Shown piece after piece: positions 27,889 to 36,732 of a DNA stretch of 64,000 nucleotides; the first letter of the stretch is position 1, and each line of letters opens with the position of its first letter. Source of the stretch: CANMXU01 sp052030545. GTDB taxonomy: Bacteria > Pseudomonadota > Gammaproteobacteria > Enterobacterales > Alteromonadaceae. The stretch spans positions 310,001-374,000 of the forward strand of contig NZ_JBPDIH010000003.1 in NCBI RefSeq assembly GCF_052030545.1, written 5' to 3'. Under the pieces are notes generated by a model, which made no database searches, was not told the origin of the DNA, and was given only the letters and a program-made list of their open reading frames with translations. The position numbers were made by a program, and so were the translations under genes.

Positions 27889-29130
27889 CTACGCCATATA
27901 ACTTTCTGGCAGTTCTAGCGCTGCAACGCCCGAATCAACAGCTGCTTGGGCAACCGCTTTTGCGACACGCGCACACAAGCGAGTATCCATAGGTTTAGGA
28001 ATAATATAGTCTTTGCCAAAGACTAACGATTTATCGCCTGAAGCGGTTAAGACTTCAGCAGGTACTTCTTCTTTGGCTAGTTCTCGAATAGCATGTACCG
28101 CTGCAACTTTCATTTCATCATTAATGGTACGTGCGCGTACATCCAATGCACCGCGGAAAATAAACGGGAAACACAAAACGTTGTTCACTTGGTTCGGATA
28201 ATCTGAACGGCCAGTGGCAATAATAACATCGTCTCGTGCTGCTAATGCTATTTCAGGTTTAATTTCTGGATCTGGGTTTGAACAAGCAAAAACTACTGGG
28301 TTTGGCGCCATTAGTTTTAAATGTTCGGCAGATAATAAGTTAGGTCCTGAAACGCCAACAAAAACATCAGCACCGTCAATCGCATCTTCAAGCGTGCGTT
28401 TATCAGTATTATTGGCAAATAACTTTTTGTATTCATTTAAATCATCGCGACGAGTATGCACTACGCCTTTTGTGTCGAGCATGTAAATCTTTTCACGCTG
28501 TGCACCACATTTAATCAATAGCTCCATACAGGCAATGGCCGCAGCCCCAGCACCCATGCAGACAATATTAGCGTGCTTGATATTTTTACCTTGAATATCT
28601 AACGCATTTAACATGCCTGCGGCAGTAACAATTGCCGTACCGTGTTGGTCATCATGAAATACGGGGATTTTACAACGTTCAATCAGCGCTTTTTCGATAA
28701 CAAAACATTCAGGCGCTTTAATGTCTTCTAAATTGATGCCGCCAAAGCTATCGGCAATATTTGCAACGGTGCTGATAAAATCTTCTGTAGTTTGATGCTT
28801 TACTTCAATGTCAAACGAGTTAATGCCAGCAAATCGTTTAAACAATAACGCTTTGCCTTCCATCACCGGCTTTGAAGCCATTGGCCCTAGATTACCTAAA
28901 CCAAGTACTGCAGTACCATTTGAAATTACCGCAACCGTATTACCTTTACCGGTATATTTATAAACATCTTCCGGATTTGCGGCGATTTCACGACAAGGCT
29001 CTGCAACACCCGGACTATAGGCGAGTGACAAATCTTGGCTAGTTTCAGCTGCGGTGGTAATTTCAACGCTAATTTTACCTGGTGTTGGTAGCGCGTGATA
29101 GTCAAGAGCCTGTTGGCGAAGATCTGTCAT
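27889..29130 (-). CDS. Malic enzyme (malate dehydrogenase, oxaloacetate-decarboxylating), short form
   Basis: A 413-residue malic enzyme, which makes pyruvate and CO2 from malate with reduction of NAD(P). The malic N-terminal domain includes YSPGVAEPCREIAANPEDVYKYT, the catalytic lysine region MEGKALLFKRFAG, and the metal-binding stretch IVFHDDQHGTAIV-like (PVFHDDQHGTAIVTAA). The Rossmann domain has CMGAGAAAIACMELL, and VFACSNPDPEI follows. It lacks the C-terminal phosphotransacetylase-like domain of E. coli MaeB (about 760 residues) and ends naturally at about 410, as in stand-alone forms. NADP preference is likely but not provable here. Confidence 0.93.
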   Translation of the reverse strand: MTDLRQQALDYHALPTPGKISVEITTAAETSQDLSLAYSPGVAEPCREIAANPEDVYKYTGKGNTVAVISNGTAVLGLGNLGPMASKPVMEGKALLFKRFAGINSFDIEVKHQTTEDFISTVANIADSFGGINLEDIKAPECFVIEKALIERCKIPVFHDDQHGTAIVTAAGMLNALDIQGKNIKHANIVCMGAGAAAIACMELLIKCGAQREKIYMLDTKGVVHTRRDDLNEYKKLFANNTDKRTLEDAIDGADVFVGVSGPNLLSAEHLKLMAPNPVVFACSNPDPEIKPEIALAARDDVIIATGRSDYPNQVNNVLCFPFIFRGALDVRARTINDEMKVAAVHAIRELAKEEVPAEVLTASGDKSLVFGKDYIIPKPMDTRLCARVAKAVAQAAVDSGVAALELPESYMA

Positions 29131-29595
29131 GATGTTTTCCTAGTGCGATTAATTTTGGTTTAATTATGCTGTGTAGTGAGTGCACAGATAAGCTATGTTT
29201 ATTTTCATTATTTTTATAGCTTATATGGTATTTCATTGCGGTAACCTAATACAACCCCATTTATATATAAAAAAATGCTACAAGCTATAATTAATCTACA
29301 CCTTGAGCATTTCAATATCATATTAATTAAAACAATATTTACTATTTCGCATAAGTATTCTTATATAAATACCACTTAAAAAGCAGATAAAGACATTAAG
29401 CCGCCTAAAACCAAGTTATCGCCACAAACATAGTGAATTAGGGAAATGTCGTCACGTTAGTAACATTTTACTGCGACATACAGGATTTATATTATTTAAT
29501 AGCTTAAGGTTTTGGTCGATTAATTAGTGCGCAGGAAAAGGCGAGCTAGCTTAATTAAATTGAGATCCAGAGGAAGTGTTTAAGAAATAGTAGGC
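29131..29595. other. Intergenic region upstream of the malic enzyme gene
   Basis: About 465 AT-rich bases between the malic enzyme start and the purA terminator. The right part gives no convincing open frame, hairpin or repeat; the left part presumably holds the malic enzyme promoter. Confidence 0.5.
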
Positions 29596-29597
29596 AT

Positions 29598-29627
29598 AAA
29601 AAAACCAGCCATTTGGCTGGTTTCTTC
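29598..29627 (-). terminator. purA terminator
   Basis: A perfect 9-bp stem (AAACCAGCC at 29602-29610, GGCTGGTTT at 29615-29623) has an ATTT loop and an A-run on the plus strand, giving a T-run for the minus-strand purA gene. Confidence 0.88.
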
Positions 29628-29639
29628 ATATTGAAAAAT

Positions 29640-30938
29640 TTATTCTGAGAATGGATTCACCAGAATAACTGTTTCATTGCGATCAGGACCTGTTGACACG
29701 ATATCAATTGGTACACCCGTCACTTCTTCAATGCGCTTAATATAAGCTTTAGCATTAGCAGGTAATTGATCAATCGATGTCGCACCTACGGTGTTTTCAT
29801 CCCAACCAGGCATGGTTTCATATACTGGCGTGATTTCTTCATAACCTTCCGCAGCTGTTGGCGGTACTGTGATGATTTCACCAGATTTAGTTTGGTAGCC
29901 AGTACAGATTTTTAGCTCTTTCAAGCCATCTAATACGTCTAACTTAGTTAAACAAAAACCTGTTACGCTGTTCACTTGTGTTGCACGGTGCATAGCAACG
30001 GCATCAAACCAACCACAACGACGTTCACGACCCGTAGTTGCGCCAAATTCATGACCAACTGTGCCTAAGTGATGACCAATTTCATCGTCAAGCTCTGTCG
30101 GGAAAGGACCTGAACCAACACGTGTAGTATAGGCTTTAGTAATACCTAACACGTAATCAATGTTACATGGACCAAAACCACAACCTGTAGAAACACCACC
30201 AGCGGTAGTATTTGAAGAAGTCACGTAAGGGTATGTACCGTGGTCAATATCAAGTAACGTGCCTTGAGCACCTTCAAACATGATACGCTCACCAGCAATA
30301 CGCGCTTGGTCAAGTAATTCAGGAATGTCAGCGATCATGCCAACGATAATATCGCGAACAGCTAAAGCGTCAGCTAATACTTCTTCGTAGTTAACGGCTT
30401 CTACTTTATAGTAGTTAGTTAACGCGAAGTTATGGTATTCAACGATTTCTTTTAGCTTAGTCGCAAACGTTTCCGCATTAACCAAGTCACCGACACGTAA
30501 ACCGCGACGAGCAACTTTATCTTCATATGCTGGACCAATACCACGACCAGTTGTACCGATAGCTTTGCTGCCACGCGCTTTTTCACGAGCTGCATCTAAA
30601 GCATTATGATATGGAAGAATTAATGGACAAGCGTCACTAATAAGTAAGCGCTCGCGTACTGGTACGCCTTTATCTTCTAACATCGCAATTTCTGTCATCA
30701 AGGCTTTTGGACATAAAACTACGCCATTACCTATTAAACATTTAACGTTGTCACGTAAAACGCCAGATGGAATTAAATGAAGAACGGTTTTTTCACCGTC
30801 AATTACCAAAGTATGACCGGCATTGTGGCCGCCTTGATAACGTACTACGTACTTAGCTTTATCGGTTAGTAAGTCAACAATCTTACCTTTACCTTCGTCA
30901 CCCCATTGGGTTCCTAGAACAACTACGTTTTTGCCCAT
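29640..30938 (-). CDS. purA: Adenylosuccinate synthetase
   Basis: A 432-residue PurA, the GTP-dependent enzyme joining IMP and aspartate in AMP synthesis. The GTP-binding N-terminus VVLGTQWGDEGKGKIVDLL with catalytic Asp and Lys, the GGHNAGHT loop, TTGRGIGPAYEDK, and the C-terminal STGPDRNETV element are present. Its length is normal. It is preceded by yjeT on the same strand, the arrangement found in E. coli (hflK-hflC-yjeT-purA). Confidence 0.98.
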   Translation of the reverse strand: MGKNVVVLGTQWGDEGKGKIVDLLTDKAKYVVRYQGGHNAGHTLVIDGEKTVLHLIPSGVLRDNVKCLIGNGVVLCPKALMTEIAMLEDKGVPVRERLLISDACPLILPYHNALDAAREKARGSKAIGTTGRGIGPAYEDKVARRGLRVGDLVNAETFATKLKEIVEYHNFALTNYYKVEAVNYEEVLADALAVRDIIVGMIADIPELLDQARIAGERIMFEGAQGTLLDIDHGTYPYVTSSNTTAGGVSTGCGFGPCNIDYVLGITKAYTTRVGSGPFPTELDDEIGHHLGTVGHEFGATTGRERRCGWFDAVAMHRATQVNSVTGFCLTKLDVLDGLKELKICTGYQTKSGEIITVPPTAAEGYEEITPVYETMPGWDENTVGATSIDQLPANAKAYIKRIEEVTGVPIDIVSTGPDRNETVILVNPFSE

Positions 30939-31004
30939 GTTTTCAATTTCGTAAAAAAATTAGGCGGGGATTCTACCAAATATGCGTATCTTGTCCAAGT
31001 AAAT

Positions 31005-31025
31005 ATTGTCGTTTTTTAAGACAAT
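31005..31025. other. Inverted repeat between yjeT and purA
   Basis: ATTGTC (31005-31010) and GACAAT (31020-31025) enclose a T-rich 9-base spacer. It may be a weak terminator of yjeT or an operator before purA; the sequence does not decide. Confidence 0.35.
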
Positions 31026-31070
31026 AATGTATATAAGCTAGGGGATTTTGATCTTAGTAAAATTATTTCG

Positions 31071-31259
31071 TTAAGAAACAAACCACAACAACAAACTACC
31101 AAGTAAAACGACCGTTATTCCAATTGACCGAATCGAGCTAATGGGCTCTTGAGAAAGCTTGGTCACATAAGCTTGCCATTTATTTGGAAATAAAGCGGGA
31201 ATAAGCCCTTCAAGAATAAATGCCAATGCAATGGCAATAAGAAATGTATCTAACGACAT
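31071..31259 (-). CDS. yjeT: DUF2065 family small membrane protein (YjeT-like)
   Basis: About 62 residues with two hydrophobic helices (SLDTFLIAIALAFILEGLIP and ITVVLLGSLLLWFV) around a short basic loop containing LFPNKWQAYVTKL. This matches DUF2065/YjeT of E. coli in length and in the LEGL-P pattern. Function unknown. The ATG at 31259 is favoured over a TTG at 31271. It is adjacent to purA as expected. The hflKC genes usually next to it are absent; the polysaccharide locus begins 50 bases away instead. Confidence 0.85.
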   Translation of the reverse strand: MSLDTFLIAIALAFILEGLIPALFPNKWQAYVTKLSQEPISSIRSIGITVVLLGSLLLWFVS

Positions 31260-31309
31260 AATAGTTACCAAATAATAGGAACAAGCTTTATGGTGGTATT
31301 GTTATAACA

Positions 31310-32233
31310 TTAAATAGGTTTATAAGCTCTAATCCAGTCGATGTACATTTTGTTCATGCTTGCATTATTAAGCTCAGCTTTAGCGGGTGTTAGCCCCTTT
31401 GCGGCACGCCAGACATGATCTTCCATATCAAAAATGACCCGCATAGCTCTATCAAAAAATAAGCCTTCAAGGTCGTTGAGGTCGTCTTCTTTAGAGAGTA
31501 TGCGTACTTGTTTACCGTCTAAGTAAAATTCCATATACGTTGGTGAATGCCAATAAACACCAAAGCGATGATAACTTTGGTTGAATATGTCTTTGTTTTC
31601 GGTTTGATGATGATTTTGTACATGACCATAATCACCTAACATATTATTGGTAACAGGGTCTCGCTTGAAGATATGATAGTTCGATGACATCTGACTGGCT
31701 AACTTTTTGGTATTGCCATAAGTTTCAGTAATATCTATTTCATTTCTATCATCGTCGCTTAGCATCCAAAAATTATTAGCTAATGCTAAATGAGAAATTT
31801 TTAGTTTCGCTTCAATAAATACTGGGTATTGTATGGCTTTCTTACCTGTCACAAAGCCCGTAAATACTTTTTTCGACGACTTTAATTTACCATAATCTTT
31901 AACTTTACCTTGCTTATCGGCGGGTACAGGTGACGCCGACAAGACCAACTTGCCCTCGACAACATCGCTATGCTCAGCGCTAAAGTAAGTTGCCCCAGGA
32001 CCTAACCAACCACGAAGGTGCTTATCATGCCATTTACGATAAAATTCAGCCGTTTTACCTGTATATGAAAAACTATCGCTATTATCTTCTATTAATTGCC
32101 AAGCACCTCTTTCTTGAAGAGAAGTCGGCAATTCGACCTGAAGCCAATCGTTTTGTTCAGTTGAGTTATTAATAGGTGATTTACATGCCACCACTAGCGT
32201 GCTTGTAAGCAAAATTGCACATTTATAATTCAT
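31310..32233 (-). CDS. GH16 family glycoside hydrolase, lipoprotein (agarase/porphyranase-like)
   Basis: A 307-residue GH16 protein. A lipobox (LVVAC, Cys17) predicts anchoring to the outer membrane. The catalytic motif reads NEIDITE at residues 164-170, giving nucleophile E165, helper D167 and acid/base E170 in the E-x-D-x-x-E pattern. The jelly-roll surroundings (NNFWMLSDDDRNEIDITETYG, YHRFGVYWHSPTYMEFYLDGKQVR, MYIDWIRAYKP) are typical of the marine galactan-active branch that includes beta-agarases, beta-porphyranases and carrageenases. The exact substrate cannot be read from sequence. It is the last gene of a minus-strand cluster (97 bases after the ThuA-like gene). A ribosome site GGAAAG precedes the ATG. 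Confidence 0.9.
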   Translation of the reverse strand: MNYKCAILLTSTLVVACKSPINNSTEQNDWLQVELPTSLQERGAWQLIEDNSDSFSYTGKTAEFYRKWHDKHLRGWLGPGATYFSAEHSDVVEGKLVLSASPVPADKQGKVKDYGKLKSSKKVFTGFVTGKKAIQYPVFIEAKLKISHLALANNFWMLSDDDRNEIDITETYGNTKKLASQMSSNYHIFKRDPVTNNMLGDYGHVQNHHQTENKDIFNQSYHRFGVYWHSPTYMEFYLDGKQVRILSKEDDLNDLEGLFFDRAMRVIFDMEDHVWRAAKGLTPAKAELNNASMNKMYIDWIRAYKPI

Positions 32234-32330
32234 ACTTTCCTTATTCGTATAAAACTGCAGACACTAGCGCAAACAATTTCACCATGTTCAGTTCAAGGCT
32301 TAGTGAGTTCAAGGCATAGTTAGCCGGTAA

Positions 32331-33281
32331 TTAGTTGTTGTTAATATTCTTCGATGCGCTAAGTGTTACTTCACCGGTTGCAGCCCATTGAGTACCCCGA
32401 GTAAATGTAGTTATAAAGCTTTGACTTTCTAATGCGGCTTTGCCGTGACCTAGAGTTGAATGAAAAATTCTGCCCTGATGATAATTGATTGTCATTAATA
32501 CCGGCTCATGTCGTCCTTTGCCATTGTATTTTGGATCATCAAAGGCCGTAGCAAGCACCGTCATATTTTTTGCAGGACCACGTAATCGGTTATAAAGTTC
32601 ATCTTTACCGTGTAACCATTCTGCTGGTAAGCCCTTCATTACCGGGTGTGACGGCATGCGTGATTTGATAGTAAATTGATGTTGCTTACCATGTCCACCA
32701 GCACCGCCTTTACTGTGGTCATCGATTCGTTTGCCATTGTCATCAAAATACACGTAAGGGCCATTTTTTTCATTACGTCCGCCCCAGCCACCTAAGCCAA
32801 TCATTTCATTGTATGCGGGCCATAAAGGGAAAGAGTTATCGGCTGCATGAATGGTCACTAAACCGCCGCCGTCACGCATATAGGTTTCAAATGCTCGCTG
32901 TGTGGCTTTAGGCCAACTGGCGGCTTGCCAACCAAAATTAGAAATCACAACATCATAATTTGAAAATTGCGGTGAAAAATCAGGATCTGTTTTTGCTTTA
33001 GAAACCACTTGATAGGTTTTCCCGTCATCTAAAAAATGTGTTTTTAGATGCTCTTCACCATGCCAAGTATATTGCGTTCGATAAATCTCAACATTAAACA
33101 GCCCTGTCGACTCAAGTTGTGTTTTCATTAACTGTGTTGCTAATGGCCAAACTTGATGATTATTTTGACCATCGATAATTAACGCATTGATTTTTTTCGC
33201 TTGCTTTAATGGAGCTGTCGCTGTGTGTTGACATGCAACTAAGGTCAATAAAGTGAATAAAACGGAAAATATTTTTATCAT
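32331..33281 (-). CDS. ThuA-like domain lipoprotein
   Basis: A 316-residue protein with a lipobox (LVACQH) and a ThuA (trehalose utilization) domain: INALIIDGQNNHQVWP at the start, YDVVISNFGW, RDGGGLVTIHAADNSFP, and later VLATAFDDPKYNGKGRHEPVLMTINYHQGRIFHSTLGHG. The ThuA family has a class I glutamine amidotransferase-like fold. It occurs in many marine polysaccharide loci, but its reaction there is unknown. It lies between a BtuB-like receptor and a GH16 gene on the same strand, so it is probably co-transcribed and linked to galactan use. Confidence 0.85.
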   Translation of the reverse strand: MIKIFSVLFTLLTLVACQHTATAPLKQAKKINALIIDGQNNHQVWPLATQLMKTQLESTGLFNVEIYRTQYTWHGEEHLKTHFLDDGKTYQVVSKAKTDPDFSPQFSNYDVVISNFGWQAASWPKATQRAFETYMRDGGGLVTIHAADNSFPLWPAYNEMIGLGGWGGRNEKNGPYVYFDDNGKRIDDHSKGGAGGHGKQHQFTIKSRMPSHPVMKGLPAEWLHGKDELYNRLRGPAKNMTVLATAFDDPKYNGKGRHEPVLMTINYHQGRIFHSTLGHGKAALESQSFITTFTRGTQWAATGEVTLSASKNINNN

Positions 33282-33396
33282 TTTAATTAATATCCATAAT
33301 AACAGTTAGTGGCTTATGAGCGAGAGTGAATTCGATGACCTAGTGCGTTAAACCTTATTCAATGGGCTTAACGCACGATGAATTAGCAATCGTTTA

Positions 33397-35262
33397 TTAA
33401 AGTAACCAATTTATTTTAATACCCGCGCCTCGCTCGGGTCCGCCAAAGCCAACTGAATAATAGTATTGTTTATCTAATGCGTTGGTTAGAAATAAATCAA
33501 CCGACAAATGCTGATTAGCAACCCAACGGCCACTAACATCGTATTTACTGTATGACGGTAAAAGTTCGGCACTAAAGTTGCCCGTATGTAAGCTTGTAGC
33601 CGTTGACTCGCCCACGTAATTTGCCGAAATATAAGTTGATAACTGCTCTGTCCATTGCCAGTTTAGATTCGCCCCACCTTGCCATTTAGGACGTCCAGTT
33701 AACAACTCTCCTTCACCTGCTTCAATATCAGCGTAGGTGACGTTAAATTGTAAAACACTATCGCTGGTTAAATGGTTAACGAGGACCAACTCAGCCCCTT
33801 GGGTTTCTACAGATGAACGGTTAACTAAAGAAAATAATTCTCCGTCAAAATCGATTAAATTTTTATAACGGTAATCAAATAATGAAAAATTAATATTTGT
33901 GCGTTCTGTCGTCCACTCAATGCCTATGTCGGCACTTTTAGCGGTTTCGGCAACCAATTCAGCATTGCCGATCATGTTATTGCCTAATGCATATAAACTC
34001 GGAAGCTTAAATGACTCCCCTGCGTTAGTAAAAAGTCGAATGTTGTCGCTAACTGGATAGTTTATGCCGAATTTCCACGTTGTTTGGTTATCATGATCTT
34101 CCGGCTTATCTAGTCGCACACCTAAAAACATACTCGCTTTTGCCAAGTCGATCCGTGTATCAATAAAGCCCGCCCAGTTTTTTCGAGTAAGTTCAAAGTC
34201 AGTCGGAATGTCCTGGCCAAACATGGTTAAATAACCTGAGGTTTGTCCGTCTTCATGTTTATAGTCAAGACCAGCATTTGCAGAAATATTGTTTATGGAA
34301 AGTGAATTTAACCAACGAAATTTGTTCAGAGTATAATCATTTGATGTGTATGCAGGAGGCGCCATAAAATAAGGCGAAATACCCGGTGATGTTAAATTAT
34401 CTTGAGCGTGATAATGCTCTAAATGCAGCGCAGTTTGATAAGCATCATTAATGCTTATTTGATGGCGAATACTTGCGCTAGATGTTTGCCCTTTATTTTT
34501 TTCTTTAGTTTCATCTTGTGCAAATTCTGCCCCACCACTTTGGTCTGGAAAAGCATACTGCTTGTAGTCAGCAAAGCGCCAATTCAATTGTGTATTGCTA
34601 GTTTTAGTGAAATTAAAGTCACCATATAACGACAACTCAGCTAGAGTTTGACTGTCGCCATTAGATTGCTCATCAGTATCTATACCACTTAGGGCTAGGC
34701 CCCATGAATCAAATCCAGCTTTAACCGTGGCTGATTTTTGGCCATCAGCCATTAGACCTAACGATGTTTTCACGCCTTTTAGTTCTTTATCAACAGTAAT
34801 AAAGTTAATCACACCTGCCAGTGCGTCTGAGCCATATATAGCAGATTGTGTCCCTTTAATAACTTCAACCCGAGAAATGAGATCTTTACTTAGCGAGGCT
34901 AAATCAAAACTACCACCACGCTCATCCAAAGGGTTATTCACTTGCACCCCGTCAATTTGAATAATGACAAAATTAGATTCTGCACCACGTAATGAAATGT
35001 CTTGAATATTGCCAGATTTTTTAATGTTAATACCTGGGACTTGCGCAAGTAAATCAAGAGCTGTGTTGCCAACAATACGAGCAATATCTTCGTTATTCAG
35101 AATAAACACGGTACTTGGCAAGGTACTTTTTTCAATAGGGTTGAGTTGACCGTAAACACTGATCGTTTCAATCGCAGCAGATTGATTGTCATTTGCCAAT
35201 ACGCTACCACTGATGAGTAATGCAATTGCAGTTAGCGTCGTATTTAATTTTCGAGGTTGCAT
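33397..35262 (-). CDS. BtuB-like TonB-dependent receptor
   Basis: A 621-residue outer-membrane receptor, close in size to BtuB (vitamin B12) and smaller than most sugar receptors. A signal peptide ends at SVLA; the TonB box is IETISVYGQ. The plug contains DLLAQVPGINIKKSGNIQDISLRGAESNFVIIQIDGVQVNNP and RVEVIKGTQSAIYGSDALAGVINFIT, and the barrel ends GAGIKINWLL. Plug wording is BtuB-like, but no cobalamin riboswitch is visible upstream, and the gene sits with ThuA and GH16 genes. It may take up a small galactan product or a cofactor. The start ATG has AAGGTG nine bases upstream. Confidence 0.88.
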   Translation of the reverse strand: MQPRKLNTTLTAIALLISGSVLANDNQSAAIETISVYGQLNPIEKSTLPSTVFILNNEDIARIVGNTALDLLAQVPGINIKKSGNIQDISLRGAESNFVIIQIDGVQVNNPLDERGGSFDLASLSKDLISRVEVIKGTQSAIYGSDALAGVINFITVDKELKGVKTSLGLMADGQKSATVKAGFDSWGLALSGIDTDEQSNGDSQTLAELSLYGDFNFTKTSNTQLNWRFADYKQYAFPDQSGGAEFAQDETKEKNKGQTSSASIRHQISINDAYQTALHLEHYHAQDNLTSPGISPYFMAPPAYTSNDYTLNKFRWLNSLSINNISANAGLDYKHEDGQTSGYLTMFGQDIPTDFELTRKNWAGFIDTRIDLAKASMFLGVRLDKPEDHDNQTTWKFGINYPVSDNIRLFTNAGESFKLPSLYALGNNMIGNAELVAETAKSADIGIEWTTERTNINFSLFDYRYKNLIDFDGELFSLVNRSSVETQGAELVLVNHLTSDSVLQFNVTYADIEAGEGELLTGRPKWQGGANLNWQWTEQLSTYISANYVGESTATSLHTGNFSAELLPSYSKYDVSGRWVANQHLSVDLFLTNALDKQYYYSVGFGGPERGAGIKINWLL

Positions 35263-35287
35263 AGATACACCTTAGGTCTATATCAGA

Positions 35288-35319
35288 AAACCAAGACCAG
35301 TTGCCACCTGCCTTGGTTT
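35288..35319 (-). promoter_or_regulatory. Hairpin in the leader of the BtuB-like receptor gene
   Basis: AAACCAAG (35288-35295) pairs with CTTGGTTT (35312-35319), with a partial inner stem. It lies 26 bases before the receptor ATG. It could attenuate transcription or shape the leader; the T-tract after it on the minus strand is short. Confidence 0.4.
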
Positions 35320-35335
35320 ATTATTTGGTTGATCA

Positions 35336-35524
35336 TTAAACGTTATATTTGTTGTGCGCTCGGTATCCGTATACACAAAAAAGAACAAAACACAAAAGCG
35401 GTAATATAAAGGAAGTTTGAATTGCAGGAATGCCGCTTAGTCGTTCACTACTATCAATCAACACGCCTTGTAGAGGTAGCATTAAAGCGTATAACAGCTT
35501 TCTTACAACCATACACAAAGTCAC
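35336..35524 (-). CDS. Possible small hydrophobic protein
   Basis: A 62-residue open frame with a hydrophobic C-terminal stretch (SFILPLLCFVLFCVYGYRA). It lies between the nucleoside-hydrolase-like gene and the receptor gene on the same strand. There is no recognised family and no strong ribosome binding site, so it may not be expressed. It is listed because it fills most of a 530-base gap in an otherwise co-directional cluster. Confidence 0.25.
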   Translation of the reverse strand: MTLCMVVRKLLYALMLPLQGVLIDSSERLSGIPAIQTSFILPLLCFVLFCVYGYRAHNKYNV

Positions 35525-35712
35525 TTTTAATGCACAAAGTAAAACATTTCGCCAAAGACTAACATGGATTTATAAATAAATAAAAGCTTTTAAATATGAT
35601 TGTAACTGCAGAAGTAACGACGCCAGATAGGCGTCAGTTAGGCATTATCGTTAACCCTAAAAAGTTTGCAGAAGCAATACAGGTGGCGTGATTGTAGTAT
35701 TCGGAAATAAGA

Positions 35713-35743
35713 GCTATTTTTATTCCCCGAAAATAAAAATAGC
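35713..35743 (-). terminator. AT-rich hairpin after the nucleoside-hydrolase-like gene
   Basis: A perfect 12-bp stem (GCTATTTTTATT at 35713-35724, AATAAAAATAGC at 35732-35743) with a 7-base loop lies about 55 bases past the stop of the 35797-36732 gene. Confidence 0.65.
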
Positions 35744-35796
35744 GAAAAAGCTCCCCAATCAATTGATTTAACTCATTAACAAAAACACCTTATTCG

Positions 35797-36732
35797 TTAG
35801 TTAATAATACCAGAGCCAATGAATGATTGAAGTTTAGACGGGCTGCCATTGTCGTCGCCAGTTAATAAGTAAAATACCAAGCCAGCATCAGAGCAGTCAG
35901 CAATGCCTTTAGTGTGTCGTTTTAGTCGTTCGTGTAACCATCTTACGCTAGGATCCGGATGTTTTACCATCCATTGCCAAACAGACCAGTCATGCTCTGA
36001 ATTCCAAAGTTTATTGGCATCCCATTTTGCGTTTTGATCTTGAATTAGCTTGTAGTTAAGACGATCACCACTTAGCGTGATAGCTTCTTTTATCGTGTGG
36101 TGTTTCTGAGCTGCAGCAACGGGAAATTTATCAAACTTAGCATCGCCTCTGCGCAAATGATTGTCGTTATAACCGCTATGCGACAGTACAAAAACATAGT
36201 TAAGACTGTCAGCCTTATCGAGCTTCAGTACCCGCTCAATGGCTCGATAAAAAAATTCAGCAGGCCCCATATGAACAAAATAAAGCGGGTTATCTTTTGT
36301 TGAAATTACAATTTGTTGAACTAAATGTTCAAGCGCTTTATTGGCATTGTTACTGACATCAAAAAATAGCTTAGGGTTATAATGCCACCGTGATATTGCA
36401 CCATTAACCCCATCGGCCATTTCATTCACGGCAGTCGTATGGGGAGGGGCATCAATAAAATTATTATAAGAAAAGTGGACTACATTATTTTGAGCCTTAA
36501 GTTTTGCAATCATTGCTAATGCAACGGGAGTTCCGCCCCAGTCGTCAGGATCAGCTTTTGGCCACTTGTGTTTATCGTCGGCTTGGTTGTTGCCGTCGGC
36601 ACTAATGGCAATACGGTAGTTGTTAAAGTTCCAGCCGGTCGTTTGCGCAATAACTTGTTTGAAAACGGATAGCAGCAATAAGCTGGCTAACAATACTAGT
36701 TTTAGCTTTGTGTGATAAAATTTGTTGCACAT
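35797..36732 (-). CDS. Secreted protein with nucleoside-hydrolase-like N-terminal pattern, function unknown
   Basis: A 311-residue protein with a signal peptide (ending FKQVIA). Residues ~40-75 read RIAISADGNNQADD and KADPDDWGGTPVALAMIA. An acidic Asp cluster after a first beta strand is typical of the nucleoside hydrolase fold, where it binds calcium. The rest (FVHMGPAEFFYRAIERVL, YVFVLSHSGYNDNH, SGDRLNYKLIQDQNAKW) matches unnamed secreted proteins I recall from marine planctomycetes and bacteroidetes, none with a known reaction. Nucleoside hydrolysis is not implied. It leads the minus-strand cluster with the receptor, ThuA and GH16 genes. The ATG follows an AGGT ribosome site. Confidence 0.65.
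   Translation of the reverse strand: MCNKFYHTKLKLVLLASLLLLSVFKQVIAQTTGWNFNNYRIAISADGNNQADDKHKWPKADPDDWGGTPVALAMIAKLKAQNNVVHFSYNNFIDAPPHTTAVNEMADGVNGAISRWHYNPKLFFDVSNNANKALEHLVQQIVISTKDNPLYFVHMGPAEFFYRAIERVLKLDKADSLNYVFVLSHSGYNDNHLRRGDAKFDKFPVAAAQKHHTIKEAITLSGDRLNYKLIQDQNAKWDANKLWNSEHDWSVWQWMVKHPDPSVRWLHERLKRHTKGIADCSDAGLVFYLLTGDDNGSPSKLQSFIGSGIIN

Noticed and set aside
31260..31310. Integrase or attachment site at the edge of the polysaccharide locus
   Set aside because: No tRNA gene, integrase or direct repeat is visible at the boundary.
35263..35796. Cobalamin riboswitch upstream of the BtuB-like receptor
   Set aside because: I looked for the conserved B12-box and GCCACTG-type elements on the minus strand and saw only a short hairpin near the start codon. 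A covariance search would be decisive.
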